From the NCBI GenBank assembly GCA_035444405.1, contig DAOMOP010000160.1, positions 1 through 9,663 of the forward strand: a stretch of 9,663 nucleotides of DNA, given 5' to 3'. The notes under the pieces were generated by a model, which was given only the letters and a program-made list of their open reading frames with translations, was not told where the DNA came from and did not search any database. Position numbers and translations under genes: made by a program. The first letter of the stretch is position 1. Every line of letters starts with the position of its first letter. Source of the stretch: DAOMOP01 sp035444405. GTDB lineage: Bacteria; Pseudomonadota; Gammaproteobacteria; Burkholderiales; Rhodocyclaceae. Below, one piece after another: positions 1 through 5,886 of this stretch.

Positions 1-1
1 G

Positions 2-910
2 ACGATACGCCTGCCGGTGCCGCACCTGGCCGGCGCCCGCGCGCCGACGCCACCGGGCCGCATGCTCGCCGCACTGGCCGCACTGATCGCCGGTATCGGC
101 CTGCTCGCCTGGATCGCCGTGCGGGTGGCCACGCGACCGCTGTCCAGGCTCGCCGACGCCGCGCGCGCGCTCGGCGAGGACCCCAACCGCGCCGCGCTCG
201 AGACCGGCGGACCGGTCGAAGTCGCGCTCGCCGCTTCCGCCTTCAACCAGATGCAGCAACGCATCCGCGAGCACGTCGGCGAGCGCACGCGCATCCTCGC
301 CGCGATCTCGCACGATCTGCAGACGCCGATCACGCGGCTGCGTCTGCGTGCCGAGCAGATCGAAGACGAGACGCTGCGCGTGCGCGTGCAATCCGACCTC
401 GACGCGATGCAGGCCCTCGCCAAGGAAGGGCTCGACTATGCGCGCAGCCTCGACGCCGCGGCACCGCTGCAGGCGGTCGATCTCGACGCGCTCGTCGATG
501 CGCTGTGCGAGGACGCCCGCGACATGGGCTGGCAGGTCGACCGCAGCGGCCACATCGCCCACCCGTGCCGTGCGCAGGTGGTCGCGCTGCGGCGCGCGCT
601 GTGGAATCTGATCGAGAACGGCGTGAAGTTCGGCGGTCGCGTCGAGGTCACGCTGGCCGAAACTGCCGGCACGGCGACCCTGCAGGTACGCGATCATGGC
701 GCCGGCCTGCCGGCGGCGGAGCTCGAACGCGTGTTCGAGCCGTTCTACCGCACCGAATCCTCGCGCAATCGCGAAACCGGCGGAACGGGGCTGGGACTGG
801 CGATCGCACGCAATCTGCTGCGCGCCCAGGGCGGCGAAGTGAGCCTCGAGAACGCGGCCGATGGCGGCCTGATCGCGACGGTGCGTCTGCCCGCGCACGC
901 TGCGGATTGA
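2..910 (+). CDS. Sensor histidine kinase, C-terminal part (5'-truncated by window edge)
   Basis: This is the cytoplasmic signalling half of a membrane-bound two-component sensor kinase of the EnvZ/OmpR class. The frame is open to the window edge, so the true start lies upstream; the GTG at 17 is only the first start codon visible. Counting from that GTG: a hydrophobic membrane segment (about residues 16-36, LAALAALIAGIGLLAWIAV), a HAMP linker (about 37-88), a dimerisation/phosphoacceptor helix with the H-box ISHDLQTPITRLRLR (phosphoacceptor His99), then the HATPase domain with N-box NLIENG (Asn201), G1 box DHGAG (227-231), F box VFEPFYR and G2 box GGTGLGLAIA (255-264). All catalytic boxes look intact. 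The N-box has Gly where Ala is more usual (NLIENG rather than NLIDNA), which is a minor change. The partner response regulator is probably just upstream, outside the window. The stimulus cannot be inferred because the sensor domain is missing. Confidence 0.93.
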   Translation, partial: TIRLPVPHLAGARAPTPPGRMLAALAALIAGIGLLAWIAVRVATRPLSRLADAARALGEDPNRAALETGGPVEVALAASAFNQMQQRIREHVGERTRILAAISHDLQTPITRLRLRAEQIEDETLRVRVQSDLDAMQALAKEGLDYARSLDAAAPLQAVDLDALVDALCEDARDMGWQVDRSGHIAHPCRAQVVALRRALWNLIENGVKFGGRVEVTLAETAGTATLQVRDHGAGLPAAELERVFEPFYRTESSRNRETGGTGLGLAIARNLLRAQGGEVSLENAADGGLIATVRLPAHAAD

Positions 911-934
911 TCCCCGGCCACACCCACGGCAGGC

Positions 935-1288
935 TCAGTGCAGCCGCTCGCCGCGGCGAAAGGCGATCACCTTGGCGGCCCGGCGCTGACCGCCATCGGC
1001 GGCGACGAAGCTTGCCGGATCGTTGAGCGCACGGCGAAACTCGTCGAACTGCGCCCAGAAGAGCTCGATCATCTTGTTCAGGCGCGCGACCGGATGCTTG
1101 TAGCGTGCCAGCCGTGCGTCGAGCGCGAACTGCTGCGCCCGTGCGCGTGCGCGCTGCTCGGGGCGGAAGCCGGAAATGACCTGCTCCAGCAATTCCTTGC
1201 GCAAGGCCTCGAAAGCCTCGGGATCGCGCTGATACAGGCCATCGAGCTGCCCGAGCATGCGTTCCGTCTTCTCGACCGATCGATTCAT
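935..1288 (-). CDS. DUF3135 family protein
   Basis: This is a small soluble protein of 117 residues with no signal peptide, no membrane segment and no cysteine. It is predicted to be mostly helical and charged. The order of its blocks, an early RDPEAFEALRKELLEQ segment, a middle RARAQQFALDARLARYKHPVARL and then MIELFWAQFDEF, matches my memory of the DUF3135 family of proteobacterial proteins of unknown function. The start is supported by a perfect AGGAGG ribosome binding site 5 nt before the ATG. It lies about 100 nt downstream of cysM on the same strand, so it could be the last gene of the sulfur operon or have its own promoter; a stem-loop lies between them. It is convergent with the histidine kinase, with only 24 nt between the stop codons. 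Function is unknown, and the family call is from recall of its pattern, without a search. Confidence 0.8.
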   Translation of the reverse strand: MNRSVEKTERMLGQLDGLYQRDPEAFEALRKELLEQVISGFRPEQRARARAQQFALDARLARYKHPVARLNKMIELFWAQFDEFRRALNDPASFVAADGGQRRAAKVIAFRRGERLH

Positions 1289-1336
1289 GCGAACCTCCTG
1301 CGTCGGAATATCGGCCCGCCGGGGGCGTCTGCCGGC

Positions 1337-1371
1337 CGCGGCGGCCTCATTTCAGTCTAATTGCCGCCGCG
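1337..1371 (-). other. Stem-loop with A/T-rich loop between cysM and the DUF3135 gene
   Basis: A 9-bp perfect inverted repeat (1337-1345 with 1363-1371, core GCGGCGGC/GCCGCCGC) flanks a 17-nt A/T-rich loop in an otherwise very GC-rich stretch. It lies about 20 nt past the cysM stop codon. It could act as an attenuator or RNA 3'-end stabiliser for the sulfur operon; no U-run follows it, so it is not a classical intrinsic terminator. On the minus strand the loop contains TAGACT, a weak -10-like hexamer that could serve the DUF3135 gene, but the matching -35 (TTGTGC, 16 nt upstream) is poor. Confidence 0.3.
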
Positions 1372-1388
1372 CCAAGCACAAGGGCGAT

Positions 1389-2354
1389 TCATGCACCCGC
1401 TCCTTCCTGCGTCCGACCGCCTCCGCCCCACATCCCCGTCGACATGTAGCGCTCGCCGCTGTCGGCGAGCACCGTGACGATGCTCTCGAGCTCGCGCCGG
1501 TGCGCGAGACTGCAGGCCACGTGTACGAAGGCACCCGAGGACGGGCCGACGAACACGCCTTCGTGGGCGAGGCGTCGGCACATCGCCAGCGCGTCGTCGA
1601 GCCGCACACGCACGTGCTCGTCGATCAAGGACTCGTCGAGAATCGCCGGCACGAGGTCCTGCGGCGCACCGAGCGGCTTGAGGCCCTCGATGCCGGGAAA
1701 AATCTCTGGAATGGCCGCGACGACCAGCGTCGCCGGGCGCAGCTCCTTCAGTCGGCGTCCGACGCCCGTCAGCGTGCCACCCGTACCGACACCAGCGACG
1801 AAGGCGTCGGGCGCGCCACCGATGATCGGGCCGAGCTGGTCGAGCAGCTCGCCGGCGGTCTCGGAGTAGTGGGCGCGCCAGTTGTCGGGGTTCGAGTACT
1901 GGTCGCAATACCAGTAGCGATCCGGATGTTCGTCGGCCAGGCGCCGCGCCTCGCGCACCGCGAAGTCGTAGCCCTCGAGCGGATCGGTGAGGATCAGCTC
2001 GGCACCACAGGCGCGAATGCGCTCGAGCCGCTCGCTGCTCGCGTTGCCGGGGACGACGAGCGTGACCGGCACCCCCATCGCCGCCCCCAGCATCGCATAC
2101 GAGATGCCCGCATTGCCCGAGGACGAGTCGAGCAGGCGCCGCCCGCCGGCGAGCTTGCCGCTTGCCAGGCCCACGCGCAGCATGCGTGCAACCGGGCGAT
2201 CCTTGATCGAACCGCCCGGATTGGCGCCCTCGAGCTTGGCGAACAGGCGCGTGCGACGCGCATGCTGGCGGATCACGCCGAGCTCGATCAGCGGCGTATG
2301 ACCGATCGCCGACATCAGCGCCGGCGCTACCAGTTCCGGTCGGGACGGGTCCAT
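1389..2354 (-). CDS. cysM: Cysteine synthase, CysM/CysK family (probable sulfur-carrier-dependent)
   Basis: This is a PLP-dependent beta-replacement enzyme of 321 residues, the normal family length. It makes L-cysteine by adding sulfur to the aminoacrylate formed from an activated serine (O-acetylserine or O-phosphoserine). Visible motifs: the substrate-side GHTPLIEL (18-25), the PLP Schiff-base lysine in GGSIKDRP (Lys51), the substrate loop SSSGNAGIS (TSGNTG in most relatives), the phosphate-binding GVGTGGT loop, and the late GVFVGPSSGA that contacts the PLP ring nitrogen. The start is supported by a GAGGAG ribosome binding site that overlaps the TGA of the preceding E1 gene, leaving only 9 nt between the genes. 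Last of the four clustered genes, after the JAMM peptidase, sulfur carrier and E1. That context argues that the donor is a protein thiocarboxylate, as for mycobacterial CysM, instead of free sulfide. The equivalent of mycobacterial Arg220, linked to O-phosphoserine recognition, appears to be Glu here (AAIPEIF against AAEPRYG), so the serine substrate is uncertain. Confidence 0.93.
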   Translation of the reverse strand: MDPSRPELVAPALMSAIGHTPLIELGVIRQHARRTRLFAKLEGANPGGSIKDRPVARMLRVGLASGKLAGGRRLLDSSSGNAGISYAMLGAAMGVPVTLVVPGNASSERLERIRACGAELILTDPLEGYDFAVREARRLADEHPDRYWYCDQYSNPDNWRAHYSETAGELLDQLGPIIGGAPDAFVAGVGTGGTLTGVGRRLKELRPATLVVAAIPEIFPGIEGLKPLGAPQDLVPAILDESLIDEHVRVRLDDALAMCRRLAHEGVFVGPSSGAFVHVACSLAHRRELESIVTVLADSGERYMSTGMWGGGGRTQEGAGA

Positions 2355-2363
2355 GCAAACTCC

Positions 2364-3536
2364 TCAGCCGGCCGACGCCGCGCAAAAGGCTTCGTAATCG
2401 ATGTAACCTGGAAACTCGGCCTCGTCGCCGCAGTAGCGGCAGCGCGGATTGCGTTCCAGCGCATACTCGGAAAAGCGCGCGTGCAGCGCGTCGTAGTGCA
2501 GAAGACGGCCGACCAGCGGATCGCCCAGCCGCAGGATCAGCTTGATCGCCTCGACGGCTTCGAGCAGCCCGATCACGCCCGGCAGCACGCCGAGCACGCC
2601 CGCCTCGGCACACGAAGGCGCCATGTCGGCCGGCGGCGGTTCCGGATACAGGCAGCGGTAGCACGGGCCGCGCCGCACGGGGCTGGCCGGCCAGAACACC
2701 GACACCTGCCCCTCGAAGCGGTAGACCGAGCCGTGCACGCACGGCAGCCCGAGACGCACGCAGGCATCGTTGACGAGGTAACGGGTCGGGAAGTTGTCCG
2801 AACCGTCGACGACCACATCGAACTCGCTCAATACCTGCTCGACGTTCGCACTGGCGAGGCGCTGCTCGAAACCGACCACCTCGACGGCCGGGTTGAGCGC
2901 CTCGATGGCCTGGCGCGCCGAGGCGACCTTGCTCATGCCGACCCGCGCATCGCTGTGCAGGATCTGGCGCTGCAGGTTGCTGCGGTCGACGACGTCGTGG
3001 TCGATCAGCCCCAGCGTACCGACGCCGGCGGCGGCAAGATACAGCGCCGCGGGCGAGCCGAGCCCGCCGGCGCCGATCAGCAGCACGCGGCTGTCGAGCA
3101 GTTTCATCTGCCCTTCCTCGCCGACCTCGGGCATCGTCAGGTGGCGTGCAAAGCGCTCGCGCGCATGGGCGTCGAGCCGACGCGGCTGCTCGAACGGCAA
3201 GCCTTCGTTTTTCCAGCGCGTGAAGCCCCCGGTCATCGAGGCGACGTTGCGATAGCCCAGTCGCAGCAGATCGTCGGCCGCCAGCAACGAGCGCACGCCG
3301 CCCGCACACATCGTGATCAACGGCCGCTCGTAGTCCGGCACGGCATCCTCGATGCGCAGCTCGAGAAACCCGCGCCCGAGCCGCAGCGCGCCCGGCGGGC
3401 TGCCCTGCGCGATCTCGTCGGCCTCACGCACGTCGACGAGCACCGCGCCGGCACCGACGCGCCGCAGCGCCTCCTTCGGTTCGACTTCCGCGATGCGCGA
3501 CTTGAGCTCCAGCAATCTGCGCTCTTTCGCCCTCAT
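2364..3536 (-). CDS. moeB: Rhodanese-E1 fusion: MoeB/ThiF-type sulfur-carrier adenylyltransferase
   Basis: This 390-residue protein has two domains. Residues about 15-118 form a rhodanese domain (LVDVREADE, active-site loop MCAGGVRS with Cys77, then GGFTRWKNEGLP). Residues about 125-385 form an E1-like ThiF/MoeB domain: the RHLTMPEVG entry, the ATP-binding GAGGLGS (155-161), DRSNLQRQ (184-191), DGSDNFPTR (244-252), the candidate catalytic cysteine in SCAEAG (Cys309), and two CxxC pairs (Cys292/295, Cys366/369) for structural zinc. By family it should adenylate the C-terminal glycine of the neighbouring carrier and, through the rhodanese persulfide, help convert it to a thiocarboxylate. The order rhodanese-E1 is the reverse of MoeZ and MOCS3. 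The ATG at 3536 is chosen because AGGAGG sits 5 nt before it; the frame extends 77 codons further upstream, but that part is only the alternative frame of the carrier gene. A role in molybdopterin synthesis cannot be excluded, but the neighbours favour cysteine synthesis. Confidence 0.92.
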   Translation of the reverse strand: MRAKERRLLELKSRIAEVEPKEALRRVGAGAVLVDVREADEIAQGSPPGALRLGRGFLELRIEDAVPDYERPLITMCAGGVRSLLAADDLLRLGYRNVASMTGGFTRWKNEGLPFEQPRRLDAHARERFARHLTMPEVGEEGQMKLLDSRVLLIGAGGLGSPAALYLAAAGVGTLGLIDHDVVDRSNLQRQILHSDARVGMSKVASARQAIEALNPAVEVVGFEQRLASANVEQVLSEFDVVVDGSDNFPTRYLVNDACVRLGLPCVHGSVYRFEGQVSVFWPASPVRRGPCYRCLYPEPPPADMAPSCAEAGVLGVLPGVIGLLEAVEAIKLILRLGDPLVGRLLHYDALHARFSEYALERNPRCRYCGDEAEFPGYIDYEAFCAASAG

Positions 3537-3816
3537 GACTGCCTCCTGCCACGGCCGGAATGATCGCGAGCACGTCGCCGTCGCCGAGCGCGGTGCGCAT
3601 GCCGTCCAGTTCGCGCACATTGCGCCCGCCGACAAAGATGTTGACGAACTGGCGCGGCTCGCCGTGCGCATCGACCACGCGCTCGAGGATGCCTGCGTGA
3701 CTCGCGCCGAGGCGGGTGAGCGCCTCGCCGACCGTCGCCGCCTCGATCGGCACCTCGTCGGCACCACCGGTGTAGCCGCGCAGCGGGGTCGGAATGCGAA
3801 TGACGACTCGGCTCAT
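3424..3816 (-). CDS. cysO: CysO-like ubiquitin-fold sulfur carrier with 38-residue C-terminal extension
   Basis: The first 92 residues are a complete beta-grasp MoaD/ThiS-family sulfur carrier closely resembling mycobacterial CysO as I recall it: IPTPLRGYTGG near the start, RQFVNIFVGG in the middle and the terminal PAVAGG. The Gly-Gly tail (residues 91-92, codons at 3541-3546) is where the E1 would adenylate and thiocarboxylate it. The ATG overlaps the stop of the upstream JAMM gene (ATGA), so the two are translationally coupled. The anomaly is the end: no stop codon follows Gly92. The frame continues SHEGERAQIAG... for 38 residues, increasingly Arg-rich, and stops at 3424, 113 nt inside the E1 gene. 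That tail looks like out-of-frame coding sequence. The active form must expose Gly92, so either the JAMM peptidase next door trims it, or a -1 frameshift (giving ...AGGQS then TGA at 3533-3535) or a missing base ends it early. The domain is certain; the 3' boundary is not. Confidence 0.85.
   Translation of the reverse strand: MSRVVIRIPTPLRGYTGGADEVPIEAATVGEALTRLGASHAGILERVVDAHGEPRQFVNIFVGGRNVRELDGMRTALGDGDVLAIIPAVAGGSHEGERAQIAGAQVAHRGSRTEGGAAARRCRRGARRRA
3542..3547 (-). promoter_or_regulatory. Ribosome binding site of the E1 gene, embedded in the Gly-Gly codons of cysO
   Basis: On the minus strand the sequence GCAGGAGGCAGTCATG holds a perfect AGGAGG Shine-Dalgarno 5 nt before the E1 start codon. 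The same bases form the Ala-Gly-Gly codons (GCA GGA GGC) at the functional C-terminus of the sulfur carrier, so the two constraints are superimposed. This site decides the E1 start at 3536. Confidence 0.8.
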
Positions 3817-4235
3817 GATCGGATCTCCTCTTCCTCGAAACATCCGTCACCGTCCAGTCGCCACGAGCGCATCTCGGTCACGTCGCCCGCCGCGACCGCC
3901 GCGATCAGATACGACCAGCCGGCCCACGCGGACTCCCGGTCGGTCGGCGACGGACGGGCGGGATGGTCGGGATGCGAGTGCCAGATGCCGACGACCTCGA
4001 TGCCGGCATCGCTCGCCGCCGTCTCGGCCGCGAGATAGTCGGCGGGATCGATCTCGTAGCGGTCGCGCGCCCGCTCGGTGCGGATGTTGCGTGCCGGGCG
4101 CACCGCGACGACCCGCGTCTCGCGCCCATCGCCGCGCCCGAGCAGCAGACCGCAGCCTTCGTGCGGATAGGCCGATGCCGCCCACTCCGCAATCTGCTGT
4201 CGCTGTTCGGCCGACAGGCACAACACGCGATCCAT
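3813..4235 (-). CDS. mec: JAMM/MPN+ metallopeptidase, Mec-like (M67 family)
   Basis: This 140-residue zinc metallopeptidase has an intact JAMM motif: Glu26 in YPHEGCGLLLG, then His86-Ser-His88 and the spaced Ser96 and Asp99 in HSHPDHPARPSPTD. Bacterial proteins of this type hydrolyse the bond after the Gly-Gly of ubiquitin-like sulfur carriers. Mycobacterial Mec frees cysteine from the CysO-cysteine adduct, and QbsD trims a C-terminal extension from the carrier QbsE. Both activities could apply here because the adjacent carrier has a 38-residue tail. There is no signal peptide, so it is cytoplasmic. It is the first gene of the four-gene operon; its TGA overlaps the ATG of the carrier gene by ATGA, which implies coupled translation. 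The ATG is preceded by a modest GAGG ribosome binding site, and a candidate extended -10 promoter lies 38-46 nt upstream. Confidence 0.92.
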   Translation of the reverse strand: MDRVLCLSAEQRQQIAEWAASAYPHEGCGLLLGRGDGRETRVVAVRPARNIRTERARDRYEIDPADYLAAETAASDAGIEVVGIWHSHPDHPARPSPTDRESAWAGWSYLIAAVAAGDVTEMRSWRLDGDGCFEEEEIRS

Positions 4236-4265
4236 ATGCGAGCCTCGCCCGGAAACGTGCTTCGA

Positions 4266-4281
4266 AGTTCAAATTAGAACA
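4266..4281 (-). promoter_or_regulatory. Candidate promoter and dyad for the mec-cysO-E1-cysM operon
   Basis: In the 79-nt gap between the glpD stop and the JAMM start, the minus strand carries TGTTCTAAT (4273-4281), an extended -10 element differing from TGNTATAAT at one position. It predicts a transcript start near 4266 and a leader of about 30 nt. The element is embedded in a small dyad, GTTC-N6-GAAC (4267-4280), in an AT-rich island, which could be an operator. No convincing -35 lies 16-18 nt upstream, which is tolerable for an extended -10 promoter. It supports separate transcription of the sulfur operon from glpKD. Confidence 0.4.
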
Positions 4282-4314
4282 AGCCGGCCCGGATGAGTTC
4301 GCCGCGCCGGCCGA

Positions 4315-5886
4315 TCAGGCCTCGCGGCCGGCGTACTGCCCGGCCACGGCGCGAAAGCGCGCCGTTTCGGCCTCGCACCACACCGCATCGTGCCCGAGCT
4401 CGTCGGCGAGCAGCCGCGCGACGGCCGGAGCGGCCGCCGCGGCGAGCGCGGCATCGAAGAACAGCACACGATTGCGGCGTGCGAGCACGTCCTCGACGGT
4501 GCGTGCGAGCTCGTGTCGGGCGGCGTGGCGCACCTCCGCCTCGCTGAGCACGAGGCCCGGATGGAGGTCGCGGCCCGCCCCGGGCAGCGTATCGATCAGC
4601 GCACGCTCGCTGCCATAGAGGTCGGCACCGGCCTGCGCGGTCGCGCCGTGGAGCGGCAGCTCGGCGGTGACGCAGGCACGCCGCGCGAGTCCACCGGCGC
4701 GCTCGGCCATATCGACCGCCTCCTCGGCCATGCGCCGGTAGGTCGTCCATTTCCCGCCGGTCACCGTCACCAGTCCGCCGGGCGACACCTCGACGAGGTG
4801 CTCGCGCGACAGCGCACCGGTGCGCCCCCGGCCCTCGCCCCCGAGCAGCGGGCGCAGGCCGGCGAACACGCTGCGCAGGTCGGCACGCATCGGCGGGCGG
4901 GCCAGATAGGCGGCGACGGTCTCGAGCACGAAATCGATCTCGCCTCGCAGCGGTTCGGGCTCGATCGCGACATCGTCGCGCGGCGTGTCGGTGGTACCGA
5001 TCAGCACCTTGCCCTGCCACGGAATCACGAACAGCACCCGGCCGTCCGCGGTACGCGGCACGAGCAAGGCATCGGTACCGGGCAGAAAGTCGCGATCGAC
5101 GACGACATGCACGCCCTGGCTGGGGCGCAGCAGGCGGCGGCACTGCGGGTCCTCGAGCCGGCGCAGCCGGTCGGCCCACACGCCGGTCGCGTTGATCACG
5201 ACACGGGCGGCAACGGCGAAACGCTCGCCGCTCTCGGCGTCGCGCGCGCGCACACCGGCGACGCGCCCGGCCTCGACGATCAAATCCTCGACGGCGACGT
5301 AATTGACGGCGACCCCGCCGAGGTCGAACACCGTGCGCATCAGCGCGATGGCGAGGCGCGCGTCGTCGAACTGCGCGTCCCAGTAGGCGATGCCGCCGCG
5401 CAGCCCGTCCGCGCGCACCGTCGGCAGCGCTGCGAGCGTTTCCCGACGATCCAGGTGGCACCAGCGCCCCAGCGCCTGCGCACCGGCGAGCGCATCGTAC
5501 AGGCTCAGGCCGAGGGCGTAGACGACCAGGTCACGGCGCCGATAGGCCGGCACGACGAAGCGCAGCGGCCGCACCAGATGCGGCGCGTTCGCGAGCAGAC
5601 GCGAACGCTCGCGCAAGGCTTCGCGCACGAGCGGCATGCGCCCCTGCGCGAGGTAGCGCACGCCGCCGTGGATCAGCTTGGTCGCGCGCGAGCTGGTGCC
5701 CTTGCCGAAGTCGTGCGCCTCGACGAGCAGCACCGAGTGGCCGCGTGCGGCCGCATCGACCGCGCAGCCGAGCCCGCTCGCCCCGCCGCCGATGACGACT
5801 ACGTCCCACCTCTGGCCGCTGCGCAGGCGCTCGAGCAGGCTGGCCCGATCCAGTCCGGTCGGGCCACTTGCCGGCCCTTCGCTCAC
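4315..5886 (-). CDS. glpD: Aerobic glycerol-3-phosphate dehydrogenase
   Basis: This FAD-dependent, membrane-associated enzyme oxidises glycerol 3-phosphate to dihydroxyacetone phosphate and passes electrons to the quinone pool. The 523-residue length is normal. It has the Rossmann FAD-binding motif VVVIGGGASGLG (GGGASG at 33-38), the GlpD signature KGTSSRATKLIHGGVRYL (62-79), the VINATGVWAD segment, PRTADGRVLFVIPWQGKVLIGTTDT in the substrate/FAD domain, TGGKWTTYRRMAEE near the end of the FAD domain, and the typical C-terminal helical domain. The start is GTG at 5886, which overlaps the glpK stop as GTGA. The frame is open far upstream, but only as an alternative frame of glpK. No strong Shine-Dalgarno precedes the GTG, consistent with translational coupling to glpK. 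I see no frameshift or truncation. Confidence 0.95.
   Translation of the reverse strand: MSEGPASGPTGLDRASLLERLRSGQRWDVVVIGGGASGLGCAVDAAARGHSVLLVEAHDFGKGTSSRATKLIHGGVRYLAQGRMPLVREALRERSRLLANAPHLVRPLRFVVPAYRRRDLVVYALGLSLYDALAGAQALGRWCHLDRRETLAALPTVRADGLRGGIAYWDAQFDDARLAIALMRTVFDLGGVAVNYVAVEDLIVEAGRVAGVRARDAESGERFAVAARVVINATGVWADRLRRLEDPQCRRLLRPSQGVHVVVDRDFLPGTDALLVPRTADGRVLFVIPWQGKVLIGTTDTPRDDVAIEPEPLRGEIDFVLETVAAYLARPPMRADLRSVFAGLRPLLGGEGRGRTGALSREHLVEVSPGGLVTVTGGKWTTYRRMAEEAVDMAERAGGLARRACVTAELPLHGATAQAGADLYGSERALIDTLPGAGRDLHPGLVLSEAEVRHAARHELARTVEDVLARRNRVLFFDAALAAAAAPAVARLLADELGHDAVWCEAETARFRAVAGQYAGREA

Noticed and set aside
1357..3309. 650-codon minus-strand frame spanning cysM and the E1 gene
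   Set aside because: It is an Arg/Ala-rich alternative frame across two real genes and has no domain signature.
1257..3563. 768-codon open frame on the + strand opposite cysM and the E1 gene
   Set aside because: It runs antisense to two well-supported genes, its product is a mix of Arg, Ala, His and Asp with no recognisable domain, and such frames are expected opposite GC-rich coding sequence.
3537..3767. 77-codon N-terminal extension of the E1 protein
   Set aside because: The extension is Ser/Arg/Ala-rich and is the alternative frame of the carrier gene; a perfect Shine-Dalgarno places the start at 3536.
2364..4235. JAMM + ubiquitin-like protein + E1 resembles bacterial ubiquitin-like antiphage conjugation (Bil-type) operons
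   Set aside because: There is no E2-like protein, the ubiquitin-like protein is a single CysO-type domain, and the fourth gene is a cysteine synthase. The set fits sulfur transfer, not protein conjugation.
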